Source: Kutzneria viridogrisea
GTDB lineage: Bacteria; Actinomycetota; Actinomycetes; Mycobacteriales; Pseudonocardiaceae
DNA length: 64,000 nucleotides
Assembly: GCA_014138725.1 (NCBI GenBank)
Contig: JACJID010000006.1
Span: forward strand, 301,001 to 365,000
Reading direction: 5' to 3'
Within the stretch, counting starts at the first letter, position 1. Every line of letters starts with the position of its first letter. Below the pieces are notes generated by a model. The model was not told the DNA's origin. It searched no databases and was given only the letters and a program-made list of their open reading frames with translations. The position numbers and the translations under genes are program-made. This document shows positions 26,098-33,915 of the stretch, piece by piece.

Positions 26098-27144
26098 ATG
26101 ACCAGGCAGCAGATCCAGCGTGCGCAATTGCGCCACCACGGCGACGTTGACGCCATCCCCGGACTGGCTGATTTCGCCGTCAACGTGCGCCTGGACCGTC
26201 CGCCCGGCTGGCTGCGGGACCGGCTCGCCGCCGCGTTGGACCGCCTGGGCGGCTATCCGTCCGAAGCCGAGGACCTGGCCGCGCGCCGAGCTGTCGCCAC
26301 ACGTCACGGCCGTGAGCCGGACGAGGTGCTCGTGCTCAACGGCGCCGCCGAGGGCTTCGCGCTGCTGCCCGAACTGGCGTCGGAGCTCAGCGCTGTCGTG
26401 CACCCGTCGTTCACCGAACCCGAGGTCGCGCTGGCCGACGCCGGTGTGCCCGTGCACCGCGTGCAGCTCGCCGCCGAGGACGGCTACCAGCTGCGCCCCG
26501 GCCTGGTCCCCGACGAGGCGGACCTGGTCGTCGTCGGCAACCCCACGAACCCGACCTCCGTGCTGCACCCCGCGCGCGTGCTCACCGAACTGGCCAGGCC
26601 GGGCCGTGTCCTCGTGGTGGACGAGGCGTTCATGGATGCGGTGCCCGGCGAACCCGAGTCGCTCGCGGCCACCCGCGTGCCCGGGCTGATCGTGCTGCGC
26701 AGCCTCACCAAGACCTGGGCGCTGCCCGGGCTGCGTGCGGGGTACGCGATCGCGGAACCCGACCTGCTCGCCAGGCTGGGGCGGCGGCGACCGCAGTGGC
26801 CGGTCGGCACGCTCGCGCTGGAGGCCGTGCGCGCGTGCAGCGAGCCCGCCGCCGTGGCCGAGGCCGAGGCCGCCGCGATCGAACTCGTGACGCACCGCGT
26901 CGAGCTGGCCGCCGCGCTGGCCGCGCTGCCCGGTGTCGAGGTGCACGACCCCGCCTCCGCGCCGTTCCTGCTGCTCCGGGTCAAGGATGGAGAACACGTG
27001 CGACGAGCCCTGCGCGACCGCGGCTTCGCGGTCCGGCGCGGCGACACCTTCCCCGGGCTGGGCGCCGACCACCTGCGGGTGGCGGTCCGCTCCCCGCAGC
27101 GCTGCGCCCCGCTGATCGTCGCCCTGCGCGAGGTGCTGGCATGA
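26098..27144 (+). CDS. cobC: CobC-type PLP aminotransferase (HisC-like)
   Basis: A 348-aa class I/II aminotransferase-fold protein. The PLP lysine is K205 in SLTKTWALPGLRAGY; VVGNPTNPTS and VVDEAFMD are the expected cofactor-contact segments. The short N-terminus and sequence resemble the mycobacterial cobC product (Rv2231c type) more than HisC. The expected reaction is decarboxylation of L-threonine-phosphate to supply aminopropanol phosphate for cobalamin, which fits cobD nearby. Its stop overlaps the next gene (ATGA), making a four-gene coupled operon: cobC, NIF3, zinc ribbon, RNase H-phosphatase. A histidinol-phosphate or other aminotransferase role cannot be excluded. Confidence 0.85.
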   Translation: MTRQQIQRAQLRHHGDVDAIPGLADFAVNVRLDRPPGWLRDRLAAALDRLGGYPSEAEDLAARRAVATRHGREPDEVLVLNGAAEGFALLPELASELSAVVHPSFTEPEVALADAGVPVHRVQLAAEDGYQLRPGLVPDEADLVVVGNPTNPTSVLHPARVLTELARPGRVLVVDEAFMDAVPGEPESLAATRVPGLIVLRSLTKTWALPGLRAGYAIAEPDLLARLGRRRPQWPVGTLALEAVRACSEPAAVAEAEAAAIELVTHRVELAAALAALPGVEVHDPASAPFLLLRVKDGEHVRRALRDRGFAVRRGDTFPGLGADHLRVAVRSPQRCAPLIVALREVLA

Positions 27145-27980
27145 CCGCCACCCTGGGCGCCGTGGTCGACGCGATCGAGCAGGCCTACCCGCCCGCGCTG
27201 GCCGAGTCCTGGGACGCGGTCGGTCTGGTCTGCGGCGACCGCGCCGAACCGGTGGACAAGGTGCTGTTCTGCGTGGACCCGGTCGAGGCCACGATCGAGG
27301 AGGCGCTGGAGATCGGCGCCCAACTCGTCGTGGCGCACCACCCGTTGCTGCTGCGCGGGGTGCACGGGGTGCCCGCCGACGAGCCCAAGGGCCGCCTCGT
27401 GCACCGGATGATCCGCAACGGCGTGGGTCTGCTGTGCGCGCACACCAACGCCGACTCCGCCGACCCCGGCGTGTCCGACGCGCTGGCCCAGGCGCTCGGG
27501 CTCACCGTGCACGGACCGCTGGACCCGCACGAACCCGGCTCGCGCACCGGCATCGGCCGGATCGGTGAACTGCCCGCGACCGAGCCGTTCTCCGTGTTCC
27601 TGCGCAGGGTCGCCGACGCGCTGCCCGCCACCGCGTGGGGCGTGCGCGGGGCCGGGGACCCGGACCGCCCGATCCGCAGGGTCGCCGTCTCCGGTGGGGC
27701 CGGTGACTCCTACCTCGGGCACGCCGCGCGCGCCGGGGTCGACGCCTACGTCACCGCGGACCTGCGCCACCACCCGGCTGGCGAGCACGTCGAGCGCGGT
27801 GCCGGGCTGCCCGCGCTGGTCGACGTGGCGCACTGGGCCAGCGAGTGGCCCTGGTGCCAGCAGGCGGCGGAGGTGGTCCGCTCCGCGCTTGCGGGTACCG
27901 TCGAGGTCTTCGTTTCCACCCGCCGGACCGATCCCTGGACCTTGCACGCCCAGCCAGAATCCCGAGGAGCCACTGAGTGA
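27141..27980 (+). CDS. NIF3/YbgI-family metal-binding protein
   Basis: A 279-aa protein from ATG 27141 (ATGA overlap). It carries the NIF3 signatures SWDAVGLVCGD near the start, VVAHHPLLLRG (metal-binding His pair), LLCAHTNAD, and toward the end VAVSGGAGDSYL and TADLRHH. These proteins form toroidal hexamers with a dinuclear metal centre; the family is often annotated as GTP cyclohydrolase I type 2, but the cellular role is unsettled. Length matches the short single-domain form without the inserted PII-like domain. Confidence 0.92.
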   Translation: MTATLGAVVDAIEQAYPPALAESWDAVGLVCGDRAEPVDKVLFCVDPVEATIEEALEIGAQLVVAHHPLLLRGVHGVPADEPKGRLVHRMIRNGVGLLCAHTNADSADPGVSDALAQALGLTVHGPLDPHEPGSRTGIGRIGELPATEPFSVFLRRVADALPATAWGVRGAGDPDRPIRRVAVSGGAGDSYLGHAARAGVDAYVTADLRHHPAGEHVERGAGLPALVDVAHWASEWPWCQQAAEVVRSALAGTVEVFVSTRRTDPWTLHAQPESRGATE

Positions 27981-28714
27981 AAGCCGAGTCCGCGGTGCAG
28001 CGCCGCCTGCTCGACCTCGCCGAGGTCGACGCCGAGCTGGGGCGCGTGAACCACCGTCGCCGCACGCTGCCCGAGCTCGCCGAGATCAGCGCGGCCGAGC
28101 AGACGACGCAGGCCAAGCGGGACGCGCTGGTCGCCGTGGAGACCACGCTGGGTGACCTGGACCGCGACATCCGGCGTCAGGAGACCGAGATCGAGCAGGT
28201 CCGGGCTCGTGAGGACCGCGACCGCAAGCTGATGGCGGGCGGTTCGGTCGGCGCCAAGCAGTTGGCCGACCTGGAGCACGAGCTGGCCACCCTGCAACGC
28301 AGGCAGGGCGTGCTGGAGGACGACCAGCTCGAACTGATGGAGCGCCGCGAGGCCGTCGAGGCGGACACCAACCACGCCCGCGCCGAGCTGGACAAGGCCC
28401 TGGGGGCCCTGTCCGACGCCCAGCGCCGTCGCGACTCCGCACTGGCCGACCTGGACAGCACCGATGCCAAGCGCAGCGCCGACCGTGAGCTGATGGTCAA
28501 GCAGTTCCCGGCCGACCTGCTCGCCCTGTACGAGCGGGTCCGCGCCCAGCGCGGCATCGGCGCGGCCCTGCTGCACGCGCGCCGCTGCGGGGCGTGCCGC
28601 ATCGAGATCGACCGCACCGCCATGTCCGCCATCAAGGCCGCCGCCGCTGACGAGGTGCTGCGCTGCGAGGAGTGCGGCGCGATCCTGGTGCGCACCGCGG
28701 AGTCCGGTCTGTGA
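27977..28714 (+). CDS. Coiled-coil zinc-ribbon protein
   Basis: A 245-aa protein from GTG 27977 (GTGA overlap). Residues ~1-190 are a long charged coiled coil, and the C-terminus is a zinc ribbon with two CxxC pairs (CGAC and CEEC). This arrangement matches the actinobacterial Rv2229c-like / CT398-like family; CT398-type proteins have been linked to sigma-54 or secretion partners in other bacteria, but no role is known here. It sits between NIF3 and RNase H genes in a conserved order, and is translationally coupled to both. Confidence 0.88.
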   Translation: MKAESAVQRRLLDLAEVDAELGRVNHRRRTLPELAEISAAEQTTQAKRDALVAVETTLGDLDRDIRRQETEIEQVRAREDRDRKLMAGGSVGAKQLADLEHELATLQRRQGVLEDDQLELMERREAVEADTNHARAELDKALGALSDAQRRRDSALADLDSTDAKRSADRELMVKQFPADLLALYERVRAQRGIGAALLHARRCGACRIEIDRTAMSAIKAAAADEVLRCEECGAILVRTAESGL

Positions 28715-29796
28715 GGGTCATCGTCGAGGCCGACGGCGGCTCGCGCGGCAACCCCGGCCCCGCCGGGTACGGCTCGGTCGTGCTGGACGCCGAGACCCGC
28801 GAGGTGCTCGCCGAGCGCAAGGACGCGCTCGGCGTCACCACCAACAACGTCGCCGAGTACCAGGGGCTCATCGCCGGGCTGAAGGCCGCCGCCGAGCTGG
28901 GCGCCGACGCCGTCGAGGTGCGCATGGACTCCAAGCTCGTCGTCGAGCAGATGTCCGGGCGCTGGCAGGTCAAGCACCCGGCGATGCAGCCGCTGGCCCG
29001 TGAGGCCAAGCAGCTGGTCGCCGGGTTCGACTCGGTCGAGTTCGAGTGGATCCCGCGCGAGCGCAACAAGCACGCCGACCGGCTCGCCAACGAGGCCATG
29101 GACGAGCAGGCAGGCATCGCGCCGAAGCGCGTCGCCGCCGCCGAGAAGCCGGTCAGCCAGCCCGGGTGGACCGGTGCCACCGGCACGCCGACCCGGCTGA
29201 TCCTGCTGCGGCACGGCCAGACCCCGCTGACCGTGGACCGGCGCTACTCCGGCCGCGGCGACATCGAACTCACCGAGCTCGGCCAGCGCCAGGCCGCTGC
29301 CGCCGCCAAGCGGCTCGGCTCGATGCCCGAGGTGGCCGCGGTCATCTCGTCCCCGCTGAGGCGCGCGGTGCAGACCGCGAGCGCCGTCGGCGAGGCGCTC
29401 GGCCTCGAGGTGATCACCGAGGACGGGTTCACCGAGACCGATTTCGGCGACTGGGAGGGCCTCAGCTTCGCCGAGGCCGCCGAGCGCGACCCCGAGCTGC
29501 ACCGCAAGTGGCTGTCCGACACCTCACTGACCCCGCCGGGCGGCGAGAGCTTCGACGCGGTGCACCGCAGGGTGCGCCGCAGCCGCGATTCGCTGATCAG
29601 CCGCTACGGCGGCGCCACCCTGGTCGTGGTCAGCCACGTCACCCCGATCAAGAGCCTGCTGAGGATGGCCCTTGACACCGGTCCGTCGCTGCTCTACCGC
29701 CTGCACCTGGACCCGGCTTCCCTGTCCACGGCGGAGTTCTACCCCGACGGCAACGCCTCGGTCCGCCTGGTCAACGACACCTCGCACCTGAGCTGA
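28711..29796 (+). CDS. Bifunctional RNase HI / histidine phosphatase
   Basis: A 361-aa fusion protein from GTG 28711 (GTGA overlap). The N-terminal ~130 residues are RNase HI-like: D8 in VEADGGSRGNPG, the conserved Glu in NNVAEYQGL, the Asp in VRMDSKLVVEQ, and a C-terminal HADRLAN. After a linker, residues ~160-361 are a phosphoglycerate-mutase-like phosphatase with catalytic H168 in LLRHGQT and the second His in VVSHVTP. In Mycobacterium tuberculosis the same fusion (Rv2228c) combines RNase H with CobC-type alpha-ribazole phosphatase activity, so RNA-DNA hybrid removal plus cobalamin synthesis is the expected pair of functions. The operon ends here; repeat copy B follows. Confidence 0.93.
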   Translation: MRVIVEADGGSRGNPGPAGYGSVVLDAETREVLAERKDALGVTTNNVAEYQGLIAGLKAAAELGADAVEVRMDSKLVVEQMSGRWQVKHPAMQPLAREAKQLVAGFDSVEFEWIPRERNKHADRLANEAMDEQAGIAPKRVAAAEKPVSQPGWTGATGTPTRLILLRHGQTPLTVDRRYSGRGDIELTELGQRQAAAAAKRLGSMPEVAAVISSPLRRAVQTASAVGEALGLEVITEDGFTETDFGDWEGLSFAEAAERDPELHRKWLSDTSLTPPGGESFDAVHRRVRRSRDSLISRYGGATLVVVSHVTPIKSLLRMALDTGPSLLYRLHLDPASLSTAEFYPDGNASVRLVNDTSHLS

Positions 29797-29802
29797 CCCG
29801 AG

Positions 29803-29909
29803 TTGTGCACAGCCGCCAAGTTGTCCACACGTGGATCTTCGGCAAGATCAACTAGGGGCGGCGGGCGGTAGACTGGGATCGGGGTCGCCCCCCAGGGAGT
29901 GGCGGGGGA
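29803..29909. repeat. 107-bp intergenic repeat with DnaA-box pair, copy B
   Basis: Aligned gap-free with 23224-23330. It has TTGTGCACA (29803-29811) and TTGTCCACA (29821-29829), again 18 bp apart, the TCCACACGTGGA palindrome (29824-29835), TAGACT at 29869 and the GGGGTCGCCCCCC block. It lies between the convergent RNase H fusion and FMN reductase genes, starting 6 bp after the former's stop codon. Confidence 0.85.
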
Positions 29910-29931
29910 CGCACATGGGTAGGGCGGCGGC

Positions 29932-30483
29932 TCACGCCACGACCGGCAGTCGGTGCCGGGCGCCGAGCGCGGCACCGAACTGGGACAGTGCGACGTGCAC
30001 GGCGGCCAGTGCGGACGAGTCCATGGCGCCGCCCTCACCGGCCAGCTGGATCAACCGGTCCAGCACGAAGCAGCCGGGCACCAGGTTGTCGGCGCCCATC
30101 GCGCTGAGCATCGGGCGCAGCGAGTAGTCCATGGCGACCAGGTGCCCCTGCGTGCCGCCGGTGGCCAGCGGGGCCACGACCTTGCCCGCCAGCGCGCCGT
30201 CGGGCAGCAGGTCCAGGAACGCCTTGACCAGTCCGCTGTAGGCGGCCCGGTAGACGGGACTGGCCACGATCAGCCCGTCGGCCCTGCGCACCAGGCCGAG
30301 CGCGTGCCGGATCGCGGGGTGCTCGGTGTTGGCGACCAGCAGCGCGGAGGTCGGCAGGTCGCGCACGTGCAGGGTCAGCACCTCGTGCTCCTGGTCGACG
30401 AGCCACTCCTGCGTGTGCCGCAGCAGCACACTGGTGCGCGAGTCGGGGGACGGGCTGCCGGAGAGCGTGAGCACGGTGGACAA
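29932..30483 (-). CDS. NAD(P)H-dependent FMN reductase (SsuE/MsuE-like)
   Basis: A 183-aa flavodoxin-like protein from TTG 30483, with GGGAGG six bases upstream. The phosphate loop TLSGSPSPDSRTS near residue 6 and the central SPVYRAAYSGLVKAFLDLLP are hallmarks of SsuE-type NADPH:FMN reductases. It makes reduced FMN, which two-component flavin monooxygenases need. The two upstream genes encode exactly such enzymes (DszC/SfnB-like and SfnG-like), so it should be their flavin supplier. It is the last gene of the sulfur operon. Confidence 0.92.
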   Translation of the reverse strand: MSTVLTLSGSPSPDSRTSVLLRHTQEWLVDQEHEVLTLHVRDLPTSALLVANTEHPAIRHALGLVRRADGLIVASPVYRAAYSGLVKAFLDLLPDGALAGKVVAPLATGGTQGHLVAMDYSLRPMLSAMGADNLVPGCFVLDRLIQLAGEGGAMDSSALAAVHVALSQFGAALGARHRLPVVA

Positions 30484-30552
30484 GGACTGCCTCCCAGAGT
30501 GAGGGCCCCGGTGAGGCCGGGCCACCAGACCTCACCGGGGCGGGGAAGTGGA

Positions 30553-31776
30553 TCAGGAGTACCAGGTGGGCTCGGGGATCTCGTCGCGCAGCACGTACAC
30601 GCCGACCTCCTGCCGCTTGTACGCGACCGGGTCGTGCAGGGTGTGCGTGCGCACGTTGCGCCAGAACCGGTCCAGGCCCTCCGAGGAAGCCGTGGACCTG
30701 GCCCCGGTCACCTCGAAGATCCGGCTCGTGACCTCCAGCGCCACGTCGGTGGCCCTGGCCTTCACGGCGGCCACCCGCACCTCGTGCTCGCCGCGCTGGC
30801 GCTCGGTCACCGCCTCGGCGTTGTCGTGGATGACCTGCGCCTCCTCGGCGACCTTGTCGGCCAGTGCCTCGACCGCCCACAGCTTGGCGGTCAGGTCGCC
30901 GTAGGTGTCGAGTACGTGCGGTTCGTCCACGGCCCGCTCGTAGGGCGAGTACAACCAGGACCGCGCCTTGTCCCTGGTGTAGGTGCTCGCGGTGGCCAGC
31001 GCCCCGCCCGCGATGCCCAGGTAGAAGTTGACGAACACCAGCTGGATCGCGGGCACGTTCAGCGTGTTGTAGACCCGCGGCTGGAACACCTTGTCCACGA
31101 AGCCCGCAGCGCTGGCCCAGTCCACCCGCACGTCGGTGATCACCACGCTGCCGCTCTCGGTGACCCGCTGCCCGATGTTGTCCCAGTCGTCGTTGAACAC
31201 GATGCCGTCCTGGCGCGAGGGCACGATCGCGAAGACGTGCGTCTCGGTGCCCTCCAGCACACCCTCCAGCACGGTCACGTCGGAGACCTTGCTGCCGGTG
31301 GAGAAGGACTTGCGCCCGTTGTACGACAGGTGCGACCCGTGGTCGGTGATCGTCAGGTCCTGGTCACGCGGGTTGACGGCCCCGCCGAAGAACCAGCGCT
31401 GCTTGGCGGCGGCCTCCTCCACGGCGGCGATCTGCTCGGGCGTGCCGACCAGCCGCGCCGCCCAGGCCCACAGGTAGTGGTAGCCCAGCAGCTGCCCGAT
31501 CGAGCCGTCCGCCTTGGCCACCTCCCTGATCACCCGGTACGCCGTGGTCCACGGCTGGCCGCCACCCCCGTGCTCGGCCGGCGCCAGCAAGGTCACCAGG
31601 CCCGAGTCCTTCAGCAGCTGCACCTCGGCGTACGGGGTGTTGGCGTCCCGGTCGCGGCGCACCGCGTCCACCGCCAGCACCGCGGCCACCTCGCTGGCCC
31701 GCTGCACCCACTGCTCCGCCGTGCTCGGCGCCTGCTTGTCGTCCCAGCTCACCTGGGCGTCCACGCTCTTGGTCAT
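30553..31776 (-). CDS. DszC/SfnB-like acyl-CoA dehydrogenase-fold monooxygenase
   Basis: A 407-aa protein from ATG 31776, 11 bp after the SfnG-like gene. Acyl-CoA dehydrogenase fold: helical N-terminal domain, middle beta domain (WFFGGAVNPRD, SYNGRKSFSTGS), and C-terminal helices with a HDPVAYKRQEVG end. There is no catalytic glutamate context of true acyl-CoA dehydrogenases; the profile fits FMNH2-dependent sulfur-compound oxygenases such as DszC or the SfnB group. In the operon it should oxidise an organosulfur compound using FMNH2 from the reductase downstream. The exact substrate is not readable. Confidence 0.87.
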   Translation of the reverse strand: MTKSVDAQVSWDDKQAPSTAEQWVQRASEVAAVLAVDAVRRDRDANTPYAEVQLLKDSGLVTLLAPAEHGGGGQPWTTAYRVIREVAKADGSIGQLLGYHYLWAWAARLVGTPEQIAAVEEAAAKQRWFFGGAVNPRDQDLTITDHGSHLSYNGRKSFSTGSKVSDVTVLEGVLEGTETHVFAIVPSRQDGIVFNDDWDNIGQRVTESGSVVITDVRVDWASAAGFVDKVFQPRVYNTLNVPAIQLVFVNFYLGIAGGALATASTYTRDKARSWLYSPYERAVDEPHVLDTYGDLTAKLWAVEALADKVAEEAQVIHDNAEAVTERQRGEHEVRVAAVKARATDVALEVTSRIFEVTGARSTASSEGLDRFWRNVRTHTLHDPVAYKRQEVGVYVLRDEIPEPTWYS

Positions 31777-31787
31777 CTCGGGGCTCC

Positions 31788-32930
31788 TCAGTTGGCGAGA
31801 ACGGGTTCGGGGACACCGGCGGAGCGGTCGGCCCGGGCCTCCAGCTCGCGGACGATCGGCAGCACCTCGCGGCCGAAGTACTCGACCTCCTCCAGGTAGT
31901 GCAGGAAACCCAGCAGCAGCAGGTCGACCCCGCGCCTGCGGTACTCCACGATCCGGGTCGCCACCTGCTCGGGTGTGCCGATCAGCCCGGTGCGGAACCC
32001 GTCGTTGTACTGCACGAGGTCCTCGAACGAGGAGTCCTGCCACATGCCGGTCCGGTTGCCGGTGGACTGCCCGGCCTGCTGCACCGCCGAGCCGAAGCCC
32101 CGCACCGCCTCGTGGTCGGCCTTGGCCACGATCTCCCGCAGCACCTCACGGGCCTCCGTCTCGGTGTCCCTGGCGATCAGGAAGCCGTTGAGCCCGAACC
32201 TGACGCCGCGCCCGTGCCGACGGGCGTTCGCGTTGACCTCGGTGAGCTGCTCGCTGGCGCCCTCGAAGTCCTTGCCGTTGCTGAAATACCAGTCCGAAAC
32301 GCGACCGGCCATCGCCCGCGCCGCCGTGGAGTTGCCGCCCTGGAATATCTCGGGGTGCGACCTTTTTTCCGTGACGACTGGTTTGGGCTTGAGGTCGAAA
32401 TCGTGCAGCCGGTAGAAGTCGCCCCGGAACTCGGCGTGGTCGGAGGTCCAGATCTCGCGCAGCACGCGGATGAATTCCTCGGAACGGCGGTACCGCTCGT
32501 CGTGCTCCAGCCATGGCTCACCCAGTTTGGTGAACTCGTCCTTGAACCACCCGCTCACCACGTTCACCGCCGCGCGCCCACCCGACAGGTGGTCGGCCGT
32601 GGCGAGCAGCTTGGCGAGCACGCCCGGCTGCCACAGCCCCGGGTGCACCGCCGCGATGACCTTCAGCCGCTGGGTCGCCAGCAGCAGAGCCAGACTGAAA
32701 CTGGTCGATTCGTGCTGGTAGGCGGCACCGTAGCTGGCGATGTAGCGCACCTGGCTCAGCGCGTACTCGAAGCCGTTGTTCTCCGCCAGCACCGCGAGCC
32801 GGCGGTTGTAGTCGTAGCCCCAGTCGGTGCGCTGCTCGATCTTGCTGACCACCAGGCCGCCGCTGACGTTGGGCACCCAGTACGCGAATTTCACCGGCTC
32901 GAGCCGATGCTTCCCATCGTGTTCGGACAA
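31788..32930 (-). CDS. sfnG: FMNH2-dependent dimethylsulfone monooxygenase-like SfnG
   Basis: A 380-aa luciferase-fold monooxygenase. TTG 32930 is preferred because GGAGAAG precedes it by two bases; the frame upstream is not conserved. N-terminal VKFAYWVPNVSGGLVVSKIE and RYIASYGAAYQHES are typical of SfnG, as are PEIFQGGNSTAARAMAG and the final LLLGFLHYLEEVEYF. SfnG splits dimethylsulfone to methanesulfinate, feeding sulfur scavenging when sulfate or cysteine is scarce. First protein-coding gene of the sulfur operon after the 25-aa leader peptide. SsuD-type alkanesulfonate oxygenase is the closest alternative. Confidence 0.87.
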   Translation of the reverse strand: MSEHDGKHRLEPVKFAYWVPNVSGGLVVSKIEQRTDWGYDYNRRLAVLAENNGFEYALSQVRYIASYGAAYQHESTSFSLALLLATQRLKVIAAVHPGLWQPGVLAKLLATADHLSGGRAAVNVVSGWFKDEFTKLGEPWLEHDERYRRSEEFIRVLREIWTSDHAEFRGDFYRLHDFDLKPKPVVTEKRSHPEIFQGGNSTAARAMAGRVSDWYFSNGKDFEGASEQLTEVNANARRHGRGVRFGLNGFLIARDTETEAREVLREIVAKADHEAVRGFGSAVQQAGQSTGNRTGMWQDSSFEDLVQYNDGFRTGLIGTPEQVATRIVEYRRRGVDLLLLGFLHYLEEVEYFGREVLPIVRELEARADRSAGVPEPVLAN

Positions 32931-33010
32931 GACTTCTCCACGAGGTGAGGAATGCCGGAAAGGCAGGGGAGTACCCCGAGAGGGCGGGGCATGAGGAAAG
33001 GAGAAGATCG
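32931..33010 (-). promoter_or_regulatory. Leader-to-sfnG spacer with anti-SD and hairpins
   Basis: On the reverse strand, CTTCTCC (33006 to 33000), four bases after the leader stop, is a perfect 7-base complement of the sfnG ribosome-binding site GGAGAAG (32939 to 32933). Between them are two small hairpins, CCCCG/CGGGG (32974-32978 with 32985-32989) and a GCC/GGC stem near 32955. Pairing of the two 7-mers would hide the sfnG start; a ribosome on the leader could change that. Confidence 0.45.
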
Positions 33011-33088
33011 TCAGAACTGACAGGCGCTCGACACCACGCGAAGGAAATCCACGTGGCGGCGGCGAGTGAGTCGACGAAACGCGACCAT
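33011..33088 (-). CDS. 25-aa cysteine-containing leader peptide of sulfur operon
   Basis: ATG 33088 to TGA 33011 encodes a 25-residue peptide whose core LTRRRHVDFLRVVSSAC is followed by Gln-Phe-stop. The RRRHVD-LRV--SAC pattern is, from my knowledge, the signature of short actinobacterial leader peptides found upstream of cysteine and sulfur-assimilation genes. The single Cys (codon TGT, residue 23) sits three codons before the stop. It lies 80 bp upstream of sfnG in the same direction. Its likely role is to sense cysteine supply through ribosome movement. No strong ribosome-binding site is visible, so the exact start is less sure than the core. Confidence 0.75.
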   Translation of the reverse strand: MVAFRRLTRRRHVDFLRVVSSACQF

Positions 33089-33177
33089 GAGCCGAGTAGA
33101 GCACGGTCCCCAAAGGCGGTCAACCAACCCCTGGTGTCGATTCCAGACACTGGGACACGGGGTACTAGGCTGTCCGG

Positions 33178-33588
33178 TGGACGAGTCGGCGGGGCGGCCG
33201 CGTCGGCGGGAGCTACTCCCGCCGCCGAGGAAAGTCCGGACTCCACAGGGCAGGGTGGTTGTTAACGGCAACCCGGGGCGACCCGCGGGACAGTGCCACA
33301 GAGAACAGACCGCCCGGTCGCGACAGCGACCGGGTAAGGGTGAAACGGTGGTGTAAGAGACCACCAGCACCTCGGGTGACCGAGGTGGCTCGGTAAACCC
33401 CACCCGGAGCAAGGCCAAGAGGGCGCCGCGTGCGGCGCCTGCGCGGACGATCGAGGGCTGCCCGCCCGATGTCCGCGGGTAGGCCGCTGGAGCCTGTCGG
33501 CAACGGCAGGCCGAGATGGATGGCCGCCACCCGGCACCCCGCGAGGGGCGCCGGGAACAGGATCCGGCTTACACGCCGACTCGTCTCC
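33178..33588 (+). ncRNA. rnpB: RNase P RNA (class A)
   Basis: The catalytic RNA that trims the 5' ends of tRNA precursors. Universally conserved elements appear in order: GAGGAAAGTCCGGACTCC (33227 on), ACAGAGAACAGACC (~33298), GGTAAGGGTGAAACGGTG (~33333), GAGCAAGGCCAAGAGG (~33407), AGATGGATGGCCGCC (~33514) and ACAGGATCCGGCTTACA (33558-33574). The closing P1 helix forms between GACGAGTCGGC (33180-33190) and GCCGACTCGTC (33575-33585), which sets both ends to within a few bases. TAGGCT at 33166-33171 is a plausible -10 box. It diverges from the sulfur operon leader. Confidence 0.97.
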
Positions 33589-33605
33589 TTCCCGCTGCGC
33601 TCTTG

Positions 33606-33622
33606 GCGCTCCTCCGGAGCGC
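33606..33622 (+). terminator. Stem-loop after rnpB
   Basis: GCGCTCC-TCC-GGAGCGC forms a perfect 7-bp stem 18 bases after the rnpB end. There is no T-run, as is common for actinobacterial terminators, so termination is likely but unproven. Confidence 0.45.
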
Positions 33623-33623
33623 G

Positions 33624-33723
33624 GCGTCTTCGCTGAGGTCCGGTCTCTTCCCTTGTCTCAGGATGATCACTGGACAGATGTGATCATCCTGAGCCCGCGG
33701 TCCAGAGACCGGCGCGAAGACGC
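33624..33723. repeat. Nested 100-bp inverted repeat downstream of rnpB
   Basis: Three perfect stems are nested one inside another: GCGTCTTCGC (33624-33633) with GCGAAGACGC (33714-33723); CGGTCTCT (33641-33648) with AGAGACCG (33704-33711); and CTCAGGATGATCAC (33657-33670) with GTGATCATCCTGAG (33680-33693). The 9-base central loop is TGGACAGAT. No reading frame fits. The inner stem is AT-richer than its surroundings, suggesting an acquired palindromic element or a recombination or protein-binding site. From its end to the RHH gene at 33916 the sequence is a G-rich spacer in which I see nothing. Confidence 0.8.
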
Positions 33724-33915
33724 GGTCCCTGGAGCTGGCGGTTCTGGTGGGGGAGAGGGCGGCGGGCAGGGGCGGCCGGGGGAGGGCGCGCGGAGGCGGA
33801 GGGCGGCGTGTCCCGGGCTGAGGGGGGCGCGAGTCCCGCTCAGCGGTGCCCGAAGGTGCCGGCCTGGCAGGGGGGGCAGCTCAGCGGTCCGCGTAGCGGC
33901 AGGCCTGGCGGCGGG

